From assembly GCA_022834735.1 (NCBI GenBank), contig BQKD01000001.1, forward strand, positions 597,659 through 661,658: a DNA stretch of 64,000 nt. Reading direction: 5' to 3'. Shown piece by piece: positions 9,218 through 17,153 of this stretch (the first letter of the stretch is position 1; each line of letters begins with the position of its first letter). The DNA comes from Erysipelotrichaceae bacterium OPF54. Its GTDB lineage: Bacteria; Bacillota_I; Bacilli_A; Erysipelotrichales; Erysipelotrichaceae. Position numbers and translations under genes: made by a program. The notes beneath the pieces were generated by a model, which was not told the origin of the DNA, searched no databases, and saw only the letters and a program-made list of their open reading frames with translations.

Positions 9218-9276
9218 AACAATACAATAAAAGAATTTTGCTCATATGACAATATGCTGCAGATAAAATAATTAAG

Positions 9277-9287
9277 CACAAATTGTG
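9277..9287. promoter_or_regulatory. Short inverted repeat in the divergent promoter region
   Basis: CACAAATTGTG (CACAA-A-TTGTG) is the only clear dyad in the AT-rich 162-bp gap between the regulator and the peptide gene. It could be the regulator's operator. A weak -10-like TAAGAT lies at 9350-9355. Both assignments are tentative. Confidence 0.3.
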
Positions 9288-9379
9288 ATAAGAATCAAGA
9301 TGCATAATTTTCGAAAATATACCATATTTTATAAAACAAAGACGTGGCGTAAGATAAAAGTGTCAAAGGAGAAGTGGTT

Positions 9380-9520
9380 ATGAAGAAATTATTAGTAGTA
9401 TGTTTGGCAACAGTATTGATGGGAAGTTCTGTTGTTTTAAAACCTTGTGAAGTTCATCATAAATTAGATTTATGTTGGATGGAGCTAAATCCGAATGGAA
9501 CTATTTACGGAGATGAGTGA
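9380..9520 (+). CDS. 46-residue secreted peptide, candidate signalling peptide
   Basis: ATG 9380 follows AAAGGAGAAG at 9365-9374. The product begins MKKLLVVCLATVLMGSSVV, a typical n/h-region signal peptide, and ends with a polar tail of about 26 residues holding two Cys and two His (KPCEVHHKLDLCWMELNP, then NGTIYGDE). There is no RiPP-like Gly-rich core. It is the first gene divergent from the HTH/TPR regulator and sits upstream of the radical SAM gene. That matches the position of SHP-type pheromone genes in streptococcal Rgg-regulated RiPP loci. Role as a pheromone is inference; a small structural or immunity peptide is possible. Confidence 0.55.
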   Translation: MKKLLVVCLATVLMGSSVVLKPCEVHHKLDLCWMELNPNGTIYGDE

Positions 9521-9545
9521 GTTATATATTAATGAGGAAATAAAT

Positions 9546-10829
9546 ATGTATACAAATAAATATGTATTGAATGAAACTTCTCAGGGAAACCGATATTTAT
9601 ATTCGGTGGATGCTAAAAAGATATTCCAACTTGATGAAGAGACATATAAATATTTAGAAAAAAACATAAATAATGAAATGATGCTTCCTGAAGTTATTAA
9701 AGTTAATCAAGAGGATAAATCTTGTTTTGAATATATTGAATTCAGCGATAAGAATTTTCTTACTATTAAAGAATTATCAAAGCTGGTATTGGTATTAACA
9801 AATGATTGCAATTTAAATTGTTCATATTGCTATGCTGATGGAGGATCTTATGGATTTAAGCCAGAGTATATGAGTCATCAAGTGATAGACCAATTGTTTA
9901 GATTTTTATCAGAAAATGAAATATCTGTTAAAAATCTTATGTTATTTGGTGGAGAACCATTGCTTGCAATGGAGCAAATAAATGATGTTATGGATAGTAT
10001 TCAGAAATATAAAGTTGGAATCAATCAATATTTAATGGTCACAAATTTTACTATCTTAACGGATGAAGAAATTGATTTTCTAATTAATAAAAATGTTCAT
10101 ATAACTGTTAGTTTAGACGGAAATAAAATAATAAATGATCAGTTAAGGAAGTATAAATTTAATAAAAATAAGAGCACATTTGATGAAGTTAAAAAAAATA
10201 TAAATCGGTTTCGTACTGCTGGTGGTGCAATAGAGTCTATTGAATCTACTTATACTAAGAAGCATGAAATGCTGAATATTTCAAAAAATGACGTAATAAA
10301 TTATATTAAAAATGAGTTTCAAATAGAAAATATACTTATTTATGATGTGATTGATAAAAAGCGAAATGATGATATATCATTTACGGAATTACGTAACGAT
10401 GAAAACTTTCTGGATTGTGAACATCTTCATCCAAATGATTTAAAGTGTATCAATAAATTATTTAATATATCTCAACATAATTATCAAATATGCGAAGCCG
10501 GGAATACTATATTAACCATTCTATCTAATGGAGAAGTTTATCCATGCCAATTGTTAATTAATAGTAAATTCTCTCTAGGAAATGTTACAGAACCATTCAT
10601 TCTCAATAAAGAGAAAACGAAGAAATATAATACTATGGTAAATTCTCTACATTCTAAAAAAGAATGTGAGAACTGTATAGCACGCAATTATTGTACTTAT
10701 TGTCTTTATTTTAAGTTAAATTATTCATCTCAAGAATTATGCAACTTAATGAGAAATGGAATGATTCAAGATCTTGATCATATAATTGATAATAGAGTCT
10801 TAGAAAGATTGGATGAATTAATTAGATAA
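9546..10829 (+). CDS. Radical SAM/SPASM peptide maturase
   Basis: The protein (428 aa from ATG 9546) has a radical SAM core with CNLNCSYCYADGG (Cx3Cx2C, binding the SAM [4Fe-4S] cluster), LMLFGGEPLL and VSLDGN motifs. The C-terminal SPASM domain has CEAGNTILTILSNGEVYPCQ and then CENCIARNYCTYC plus a final Cys, enough for two auxiliary clusters. The ~90 N-terminal residues could bind the precursor leader. ATG 9546 is preferred because GAGGAAA lies at 9534-9540; ATG 9495 or 9513 would overlap the upstream peptide gene. The gene is much more AT-rich than the flanks. It should modify the precursor at 10918, probably by Cys- or His-linked crosslinks (inference). Confidence 0.85.
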   Translation: MYTNKYVLNETSQGNRYLYSVDAKKIFQLDEETYKYLEKNINNEMMLPEVIKVNQEDKSCFEYIEFSDKNFLTIKELSKLVLVLTNDCNLNCSYCYADGGSYGFKPEYMSHQVIDQLFRFLSENEISVKNLMLFGGEPLLAMEQINDVMDSIQKYKVGINQYLMVTNFTILTDEEIDFLINKNVHITVSLDGNKIINDQLRKYKFNKNKSTFDEVKKNINRFRTAGGAIESIESTYTKKHEMLNISKNDVINYIKNEFQIENILIYDVIDKKRNDDISFTELRNDENFLDCEHLHPNDLKCINKLFNISQHNYQICEAGNTILTILSNGEVYPCQLLINSKFSLGNVTEPFILNKEKTKKYNTMVNSLHSKKECENCIARNYCTYCLYFKLNYSSQELCNLMRNGMIQDLDHIIDNRVLERLDELIR

Positions 10830-10917
10830 TAATAGTTTTAGCATTAAAATAAGGAAAGAATTAAAACAATGTGTTAAAATTATTGTTATATAAAAACAAA
10901 CAAAGAAGGAGACGCAT

Positions 10918-11022
10918 ATGAAAGAATTAGTTATTGGTAGAAACATTCAAGAAAAGATCCAGGCAAAACTTAATTATATGAATGGCGGCGCTGGTGGTCA
11001 TAATTGCCATTGCGGGTCATAA
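10918..11022 (+). CDS. 34-residue RiPP precursor peptide
   Basis: ATG 10918 has an excellent site (AAGGAG at 10906-10911). The peptide starts MKELVIGRNIQEKIQ, a charged helical leader, then AKLNYMNGGAGG, and ends HNCHCGS. The Gly-rich stretch with a double Gly just before a short His/Cys core is what a cleaved leader-core peptide looks like. It lies between the radical SAM maturase and the ABC exporter. Its own terminator follows immediately, so it is likely made in excess. I do not recognise it as a named RiPP family. Confidence 0.75.
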   Translation: MKELVIGRNIQEKIQAKLNYMNGGAGGHNCHCGS

Positions 11023-11023
11023 T

Positions 11024-11057
11024 AAGGAAAGATAATATTCTTTCCTTATTCTTTTTT
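11024..11057 (+). terminator. Terminator between precursor and exporter genes
   Basis: AAGGAAAGA / TCTTTCCTT stem with a six-base loop followed by ATTCTTTTTT, starting at the precursor stop codon. Partial read-through would give high precursor and low transporter levels, a common RiPP arrangement. Confidence 0.8.
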
Positions 11058-11068
11058 AGGAGGGGAAA

Positions 11069-12658
11069 ATGTGGAAGAAAGTCATAGGGGATTTTAAAAA
11101 GGAATTTACAGTGGTCTTTTTCGTCATATTGTTTGCGGCGGTTGTTGAATTGATCAAAGCTTCTGTGCTCGGGCTGCTGACTGATCATCTTCAGGATATC
11201 CTGGCATTGAAATGGATATTGGTTTTTGTCGGTTTTCTGATCATTCAGATGGTATTGTCTGTTACAAAGGATCTTACGTTTGGCAGGCTGAAACGAAAGA
11301 TCCAGATCAGTTTTCTTGATAAGGGTGTCGGTCAGTACCTATCCGAGAATGAATACCGCTTTTCAAAATATGACCTGAATGAGATCATCAATAAGATGAC
11401 AAGTGAAATTGAGGTCATCAATACACAATATATTCAGTCTTTATTAACTGTTATCAGCTGTATTGTGGAATTTATGCTGGCCACATTATATATCGGAAGC
11501 CTGAATGTTTGGTTCCTGCTGTTTTTATACGTATGCTCGTTCCTGATGGTTTTGTGGAATCAAAGATTCAAAAGTGTTTTGTCGGATAAACAGAAAGAAG
11601 TCATGTCTTCTAAAAAATCATGGATCTCATCGCTGCAGCAGTTTTATTTTAATTTTTCGGTCATCAAAGAGTACAGACTGGAAAAGATGGAAAAGGAACA
11701 GCTTCATGGTTCGGCCCGCTCGTGGATCGATGCCGATTATCGTTCCAATCTTCTGGTCGATCTTCTTGGCTCGGTCAATCTTGAGATCGGATTGCTTATG
11801 TTTTTCGGCGTGTATTTTATTTGCGGATTCACGATGAAGTACACAACGATGAGCATCGGGATATTGATTGCTGTTTCGCAGGCCAGCAATATGATCACCA
11901 CTCCGATCATTAATTTTGCGTCCTTGAGAAACCGGATGAATGCGGCAGAACCGATCATTCAATCGTTTTACGACAGGGAAGAGAATGTGATAGCAGAAAG
12001 AATAAAGACGAACCGGATCGAGACCATTAAAATTGATCTGGACGAATTAAAAGAAGACGGAAAAGTTCTTTTGCAGGATATTCATCTGCAGTTTGATCGA
12101 GGAAAAAAATATATGATCATGGGGCCTTCGGGCTGCGGAAAAACAACCTTGCTGAAAATGATCAAAGGAGTTTACGATAGCGAGGCAGTGCAGATCAACG
12201 GACAGAAAAATGCGGATCTGTTTGAGGATGCGAGCTTCACGGCCCAGAAAGGAGCCCTGTTCCCATGGACGATTGAAAAGAATATTGCTCTGAACAAGAA
12301 AACAGATCCTGAACGCATGAAAACTGTTCTTGCACAAGTAAAGCTCGACCAGCTGGACAGCAGCCATCTTCTGCGGCAGGATAACGAAACATTGAGCGGC
12401 GGGGAAATTCAGCGGATCCATCTGGCAAGGGCGCTGTATCAGAATAAATCATGGATCTTTCTTGATGAAGCTTTTTCTGCATTGGATGCCCATACGACCA
12501 CAGCAATCGAACGCCTGTTTCTTGATGATCCTGACAGGACACTGGTTCATATTTGCCATAAACCAATTGCAGAAAATGAAAAGTATTATGATGAGATCAT
12601 TACGATGGAAAAAGGAAAAGTACATTCGATCTGGCGAAAAGAAAAGAGAAGTTTTTAG
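11069..12658 (+). CDS. ABC transporter (fused membrane and ATPase domains), probable peptide exporter
   Basis: A 529-residue half-transporter. The N-terminal ~300 residues hold about six membrane segments. The ATPase follows with Walker A GPSGCGKTTLLK, Q-loop SFTAQKGALFPW, signature LSGGEIQRIHLARAL, Walker B SWIFLDEAFSALD and the H-loop His. There is no N-terminal C39 peptidase domain, so leader removal must come from elsewhere. TTAGGAGGGG precedes ATG 11069. It lies directly behind the precursor peptide and its terminator, so export of the mature peptide is the most likely role. GC content is higher than in the maturase, so the parts may have different origins. Confidence 0.85.
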   Translation: MWKKVIGDFKKEFTVVFFVILFAAVVELIKASVLGLLTDHLQDILALKWILVFVGFLIIQMVLSVTKDLTFGRLKRKIQISFLDKGVGQYLSENEYRFSKYDLNEIINKMTSEIEVINTQYIQSLLTVISCIVEFMLATLYIGSLNVWFLLFLYVCSFLMVLWNQRFKSVLSDKQKEVMSSKKSWISSLQQFYFNFSVIKEYRLEKMEKEQLHGSARSWIDADYRSNLLVDLLGSVNLEIGLLMFFGVYFICGFTMKYTTMSIGILIAVSQASNMITTPIINFASLRNRMNAAEPIIQSFYDREENVIAERIKTNRIETIKIDLDELKEDGKVLLQDIHLQFDRGKKYMIMGPSGCGKTTLLKMIKGVYDSEAVQINGQKNADLFEDASFTAQKGALFPWTIEKNIALNKKTDPERMKTVLAQVKLDQLDSSHLLRQDNETLSGGEIQRIHLARALYQNKSWIFLDEAFSALDAHTTTAIERLFLDDPDRTLVHICHKPIAENEKYYDEIITMEKGKVHSIWRKEKRSF

Positions 12659-12682
12659 CAAAACGCAAAACTTCTCTTTTTT
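12642..12682. terminator. Bidirectional terminator, ABC exporter / C39-like lipoprotein
   Basis: A perfect 14-bp stem (AAAAGAGAAGTTTT / AAAACTTCTCTTTT) overlaps the exporter stop codon. It is bordered by A and T runs on both sides, so it serves both convergent genes. Confidence 0.85.
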
Positions 12683-12694
12683 CACATTGTGGTG

Positions 12695-13477
12695 CTACCA
12701 GATATAGCCGGGTTCCGGAGACTGGTTCATCGCATTCAAGAACAAATTCGTATCGATCCAGTGCTCTTCTTCGCTGGCATATTCGATCTCGTACCATGGA
12801 TCTTCGATACGGATCCGGATGATATTTCCTGCTTCGTCGGTTTCGATCCCGTTGATCAGGACAACATGGGTGGCCCGTATTCCCAGATCCGGATACAGAG
12901 CGTACGTATCGATCGCTGCCGAGAGCACATCCTCGCTTTCCATATCGGTTTTCAAACGCTGAAGAAAGAGGGCCTGATCTTCGGACGAAAAATTGTTCTG
13001 GCTTACGGTGTAGGAGCGGAATCCCGGCTCAGCAGCAGAGGATGGAACAGAGCCGAACACGTACTGGCTTGCCGTATTTGCCATATCCGCGTATTCGGTA
13101 CCGGTCACGGAAGAAGTGTTCATCTGGACTGCCAGCTCGTTTTGGGAAGCGTTCAGACCATAGTGGCTGAGCAGCATCTGCATGACAGCCGGCCCGCAAT
13201 ACCATGGCTTTTCCTGGATTGAACGGGTCACAGGATAAACGGTCTGCGTATATCCTGCCAGAGCTGTATCAGCCGGCTCACGCTTTTCTTCGACAGGAAC
13301 TTCCGTTTTTTCTTCGATCACGGGTTCGGTGACAGGGGCTGCGGCTTCCGTTTTCTGTTTGGGAGGCTGAGCGTTTTGAGACACGCTCTTTGTTTCCGGG
13401 TCTTGTCCTGTACAGCTGCTGAACATAAGAACGCCTATCAGTCCGGACAGGAAGACTGGTTTCAGCTTTTTCATCAT
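12695..13477 (-). CDS. C39-like peptidase lipoprotein
   Basis: A 260-residue exported protein. The lipoprotein signal (MMKKLKPVFLSGLIGVLMFS, lipobox FSSC) is followed by a Pro/Glu/Lys-rich linker to about residue 80. A papain-fold C39-like domain follows with the nucleophile in KPWYCGPAVMQMLLSHYG and the catalytic His in RATHVVLINGIETD. AAGGAGGGG precedes the start. Proteins of this family cleave peptides or peptidoglycan crosslinks outside the cell. It is convergent with the RiPP exporter, which lacks its own peptidase, so it could trim the exported peptide. That link is only positional. Confidence 0.75.
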   Translation of the reverse strand: MMKKLKPVFLSGLIGVLMFSSCTGQDPETKSVSQNAQPPKQKTEAAAPVTEPVIEEKTEVPVEEKREPADTALAGYTQTVYPVTRSIQEKPWYCGPAVMQMLLSHYGLNASQNELAVQMNTSSVTGTEYADMANTASQYVFGSVPSSAAEPGFRSYTVSQNNFSSEDQALFLQRLKTDMESEDVLSAAIDTYALYPDLGIRATHVVLINGIETDEAGNIIRIRIEDPWYEIEYASEEEHWIDTNLFLNAMNQSPEPGYIW

Positions 13478-13588
13478 ATCACCCCTCCTTGTTGATACTA
13501 TTGTACATTATTGATTCGTGAACACAAAACGTTTTATTCCTTTGTCCTCTTTTGTCTTTTTTGAAGAAGGATGCGGGCAGAAGTTTTC

Positions 13589-13611
13589 AAAAAAAGCCCG
13601 CTTTTGCGGAC
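13589..13611 (-). terminator. Terminator after the VOC gene
   Basis: On the minus strand GTCCGC-AAAA-GCGGGC is followed by seven T residues, eight bases beyond the stop of the VOC-family gene. Confidence 0.8.
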
Positions 13612-13618
13612 CTTCTGC

Positions 13619-14002
13619 CTAGACAGTAATTTCGATCTGGTTGTTCTCGAAGCCGAGGATACAGCTTTCATAATAGCCGTCTCCGGTCGTGCGCGGACCG
13701 CTGATCACCTCATAGCCGTCTTCCCTGAATGTTTTTGTCAGTTCATCGACCGCTTCTTTGGAACCGAGCGCAAACGTCAGATGAGCATAGCCGGTACGAT
13801 TCAGCGGCTTTTCGAGATCGTCCATCACTTCTTTGTTCATGATTTCCAGACGGGCTCCGTCATCGAAGCTTAGGAAATAGGAACGGAAGCCGGTCTTTTT
13901 GTTGTGGTACAGCTCGTTAGGCACGGCATGGAAGTATTTTTCAAAAAATTCCTTTGCTCCTTCGAGATCGTTCACATACATCGCAACATGTTCGATTTTC
14001 AT
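13619..14002 (-). CDS. VOC (glyoxalase/dioxygenase superfamily) protein
   Basis: A 127-residue single-module VOC protein made of paired beta-alpha-beta-beta-beta units: MKIEHVAMYVNDLEGAKEFF, RLEIMNKE, YAHLTFALGS and ENNQIEITV. Candidate metal ligands are His5, Glu in LEIM, His in AHLTF and Glu in IEITV, the usual glyoxalase I positions. It could be lactoylglutathione lyase-like or a fosfomycin/bleomycin-type protein; the sequence alone does not decide. It starts 29 bases after the PHP phosphatase gene on the same strand and may share its transcript. Confidence 0.8.
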   Translation of the reverse strand: MKIEHVAMYVNDLEGAKEFFEKYFHAVPNELYHNKKTGFRSYFLSFDDGARLEIMNKEVMDDLEKPLNRTGYAHLTFALGSKEAVDELTKTFREDGYEVISGPRTTGDGYYESCILGFENNQIEITV

Positions 14003-14030
14003 ATTCTCTTTCTCCTTTTCTTTTTATTTT

Positions 14031-14849
14031 CTACAGCCGGTGGGGGATCGGCTGCATCCGATCAAATGTATAAAAGTGTTCGAAACCCATTTCCTTCAGT
14101 TCCTGCTTGACGGCCTCGATCTGATTGGCTACATAGTTGTGCTGGTGCGCGTCGCTGCCGATCGTGATGATCGTTCCGCCCAGCTCCTTATACAGGCGCA
14201 GGATGTCGCGGGATGGTGTCAGATCGTTCAGCCGGTACTGGAACGAGGACGTATTGACCTCGATCCCTTTGCCGTCCGCGATGACCTGTCTCAGAATTTT
14301 TTCGATGATTGGCTTTACCTTTTCAAAAGGATACGTGCCGTTTGGATCATAGCGCACGATCATGTCCATATGGGCAAGCACGCTGTAGTGTTTGAAGGTG
14401 CGGACAAGCGCAAGCAGCTCGTTGTAGTAGCCGGTATTGTACTCCTCCTGGCTTTTCTCTTTTTGATAATCCTGATTCCAGAACTCTTTGTTGTCGACCT
14501 GATGGATCGACAGCAGGACAAAATCAAGCGGCCATGTTTCATAAAGCTTCTCGAACTGGCCGATCGTATGGGTCTGGATCCCGAATTCAAGTCCTTTTCT
14601 GATCGTAATTTGTTCTTTATACTTGTTTTTCAGCGTTTCGAGCTGTTCGAAGTAGCGCGGATAATCGACATTCAGGACAGCGTCTTCCGGACGATCCGGA
14701 TCATCGCGATCGTATTTGATCCCGTAATCCACGTGATCGGTGATACAGATTTCCTCCAGTCCCATATCGATCGCGTCCTGGACAAGCTGTTCGATTGGAT
14801 AGGTCGAATCGTCGCTGAATTCCGTGTGCAGATGATAGTCTGTTTTCAT
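14031..14849 (-). CDS. PHP-domain phosphatase, histidinol-phosphatase (HisJ) family
   Basis: A 272-residue PHP protein with the metal-binding set DYHLHTEFSDDS near the N-terminus, EICITDHVDYG, RKGLEFGIQ, SIHQVDN, HMDMIVRY and TIGSDAHQ near the C-terminus. This matches class III histidinol-phosphate phosphatases, which use a trinuclear metal centre. No other histidine biosynthesis genes are near, so the substrate may be another phosphate ester. The ATG overlaps the stop of the ROK-family gene by four bases, so the two are translationally coupled. Confidence 0.85.
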   Translation of the reverse strand: MKTDYHLHTEFSDDSTYPIEQLVQDAIDMGLEEICITDHVDYGIKYDRDDPDRPEDAVLNVDYPRYFEQLETLKNKYKEQITIRKGLEFGIQTHTIGQFEKLYETWPLDFVLLSIHQVDNKEFWNQDYQKEKSQEEYNTGYYNELLALVRTFKHYSVLAHMDMIVRYDPNGTYPFEKVKPIIEKILRQVIADGKGIEVNTSSFQYRLNDLTPSRDILRLYKELGGTIITIGSDAHQHNYVANQIEAVKQELKEMGFEHFYTFDRMQPIPHRL

Positions 14850-15760
14850 AAAGTTCCTTTCTCTAGCTTTCTGTGTTTCAAGGTGTCGACCGCGATCGAA
14901 TACATTCCGGCTGCAATGTACGGGTCCAGCCGATCCACATAGTCAATGACCGGTCTGTACGGTTCCGGTATCGTTCCGGCATCCTTTTGAAGAGGGGAAG
15001 ACGTTTCGTCATAGACGGCAATGATCTTCGGTGCGATCACACACGATAACGTATCGATGAATACCGGCAGGGACAAATGATCAAAGGGCAGATAGCGCAG
15101 CTCGCCTGCGAAATGGTGCTGCCCATTGTACAAGCGCCCGTTCAGGACAAGGCCGCATCCGACCGGATCGTTTTTCGGAAGATACAGGAAGGCTGCGTCG
15201 TTTTGTCCGTGCAGCCGGCAGTAGCCGATACAGGCGCAGTTGACATCGTTTTCGATCACGCATTCGATGGCGAACCGGCTTCTGATCTCTTCTTTCAGAT
15301 CATGCCCGAGAAACTGTTTCAGATCGCCGATCACGATCTGTCCGTCGGAACATATGCCCGGAAAGCTCACGATAATAAGATCAATCTTCGGATCCTGGCT
15401 TGTCAGATCCGCCGCCTGATCAAGAATGAATATCGGATCAAGCCGTTCTTTCTGGAATGTTCTGGTCAGGACCGGCGTATTCAAAAGATCGACCACTTCA
15501 AATACAGCATGTTCTGTGATGCTTTTGCGCAGACGGATACACAAGACATGGCTTCTTCCGGAATGAAGGACATACCGTTTGGACGGCCGCCCTCCGGTCG
15601 AATCGTTCGTTCCGTCGAACGCGATATAATTCAGTTCCATCAATCTGGAAAGATGTTTTGTGATCCCGGCCATAGAAAGGCTGGTCCGGACGGCCAGCTC
15701 GTTTTTTGTCCATGAAGGCCGATCGTAGAAAAGGTTTCTTGTGTTTTCGATCTGGTTCAT
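14846..15760 (-). CDS. ROK-family transcriptional regulator
   Basis: A 304-residue protein with an N-terminal winged helix (SWTKNELAVRTSLSMAGITK, HLSRLMELNYIAF, GGRPSKRYVL) and a C-terminal ROK domain with ENDVNCACIGYCRL, VGCGLVLNGRLYNG and HHFAGELRYLPF. The phosphate-binding motif of true sugar kinases is not obvious and the usual HxCxxGxxGC zinc motif is missing, so a sugar-responsive repressor without kinase activity is likely. It is followed by the PHP phosphatase gene with a four-base overlap, which it may regulate. Confidence 0.8.
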   Translation of the reverse strand: MNQIENTRNLFYDRPSWTKNELAVRTSLSMAGITKHLSRLMELNYIAFDGTNDSTGGRPSKRYVLHSGRSHVLCIRLRKSITEHAVFEVVDLLNTPVLTRTFQKERLDPIFILDQAADLTSQDPKIDLIIVSFPGICSDGQIVIGDLKQFLGHDLKEEIRSRFAIECVIENDVNCACIGYCRLHGQNDAAFLYLPKNDPVGCGLVLNGRLYNGQHHFAGELRYLPFDHLSLPVFIDTLSCVIAPKIIAVYDETSSPLQKDAGTIPEPYRPVIDYVDRLDPYIAAGMYSIAVDTLKHRKLEKGTL

Positions 15761-15876
15761 GCTGCCTCCCTTCTTTCGATACTTAGTGTTGAAAGTGATT
15801 TTATTTTATCATAATGTTTCTGTTTCGCAAGAGTGAAAAGCTTTTATTTGTAAAAATGAACCTGTATACTGAATAT

Positions 15877-16122
15877 ATGAACGAAAAAGATAAAATGAAA
15901 AAAATAAAAGCTCTGTATGAGCAGGTGGATGACTACTTCATCAAGGAGTATTTTGATCTCGACAGTATGAAAAATCCGGATTGGAAGATCGAGGTTCTCG
16001 AAGGTCTTCTGGAAGGGAAAAAGCCGTACGAGCTCGAACACTATGACGACGTGCTTGAAAAATACCCGCAGAAGGAAGAGTTTGTCCTGGGAGATGTTCA
16101 TGATCTGTTCGACAAGCTTTAG
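15877..16122 (+). CDS. Small hypothetical acidic protein
   Basis: An 81-residue charged, helical protein ([20 protein letters not shown], later [20 protein letters not shown]) without a domain I recognise. In-frame ATG 15856 is an alternative start that adds MNLYTEY. It ends 17 bases before cysK and very likely shares its transcript. No membrane segment or signal peptide is present. Confidence 0.6.
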   Translation: MNEKDKMKKIKALYEQVDDYFIKEYFDLDSMKNPDWKIEVLEGLLEGKKPYELEHYDDVLEKYPQKEEFVLGDVHDLFDKL

Positions 16123-16139
16123 GAAAGGAAGGCAGAAAG

Positions 16140-17075
16140 ATGACAATTCATACAAATATTCTTGATCTGGTGGGCAACACGCCGCTGGTCGAGCTGACAA
16201 AAATCGAAAAAGACGAACACCTCAAGGCAAGGGTGGCTACCAAGATCGAATCATTCAATCCGGCAGGCAGTGCCAAGGACCGTATTGCTCTCAATATGAT
16301 CAAAAGCGCAGAAAAAGAGGGAAAGATCAAGCCGGGGGCGACCATCATCGAACCGACTTCCGGAAATACGGGGATCGGTCTGGCGCTCGTATGCGCGCAA
16401 AGAGGCTATCAGCTGATCCTGACCATGCCCGAAACGATGAGCGTGGAACGGCGCAACCTGATCAAAGCTTATGGCGCAAAAGTGGTCCTTACCCCAGGAT
16501 CGGAAGGAATGAAGGGCGCGATCGCCAAAGCCAATGAACTGGCAGAAGAAATTCCGAATTCCTTTATTCCGGGCCAGTTTACCAATATGTCCAATCCGGA
16601 AATTCATTATTTGACAACCGGACCGGAAATCTGGAAAGATACGGACGGCAAGGTCGACATGTTCGTGGCGGGCGTCGGTACTGGAGGAACTCTGAGCGGA
16701 ACCGGAAAATATCTGAAGGAAAAAAATCCGAAGATCGAGGTTGTCGCGGTGGAACCGGAAACTTCGCCGCTGCTTTCCAAAGGATATGCCGGACCCCATA
16801 AGATCCAGGGCATTGCGGCCGGATTCGTTCCCGAAACGCTCGATACCCGTATTTACGACGAGATCGTTACAGTAAGCGATCAGCACGCGTTCGAAATGGG
16901 ACGTCGGCTGGCGCAGGAGGAAGGCCTTCTGGTCGGGATTTCTTCAGGAGCGGCTGCCTATGCGGCCGTAGAGCTGGCAAAACGTCCGGAAAATGAAGGA
17001 AAACTGATCGTCGTACTCTTGCCGGATACAGGAGAACGATACCTTTCTACAGCCATGTTCAATCAGGAGCAATAA
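16140..17075 (+). CDS. cysK: Cysteine synthase A (O-acetylserine sulfhydrylase)
   Basis: A PLP enzyme forming cysteine from O-acetylserine and sulfide. [15 protein letters not shown] holds the PLP lysine (about residue 42), [18 protein letters not shown] the substrate loop, and [17 protein letters not shown] the phosphate-binding loop. The 311 residues and the C-terminus are complete. AGGAAAGGAAGG precedes ATG 16140. A second, divergent copy lies at 37758-38690 in a MetY operon under an Rrf2 regulator, so the two are probably controlled differently. Confidence 0.95.
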   Translation: MTIHTNILDLVGNTPLVELTKIEKDEHLKARVATKIESFNPAGSAKDRIALNMIKSAEKEGKIKPGATIIEPTSGNTGIGLALVCAQRGYQLILTMPETMSVERRNLIKAYGAKVVLTPGSEGMKGAIAKANELAEEIPNSFIPGQFTNMSNPEIHYLTTGPEIWKDTDGKVDMFVAGVGTGGTLSGTGKYLKEKNPKIEVVAVEPETSPLLSKGYAGPHKIQGIAAGFVPETLDTRIYDEIVTVSDQHAFEMGRRLAQEEGLLVGISSGAAAYAAVELAKRPENEGKLIVVLLPDTGERYLSTAMFNQEQ

Positions 17076-17109
17076 GATCGGAATTCTTTTATTAACAAAT
17101 ATAGTATAA

Positions 17110-17140
17110 AAAATGTCCCATAAAATACGGGGCATTTTAT
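17110..17140. terminator. Terminator after cysK
   Basis: AAAATGTCCC / GGGGCATTTT stem (one G.T pair) with a nine-base loop and T-rich 3' side. A-rich sequence on the other side makes it usable from the convergent pseudogene as well. Confidence 0.75.
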
Positions 17141-17153
17141 TGTGCTTTGTTGC

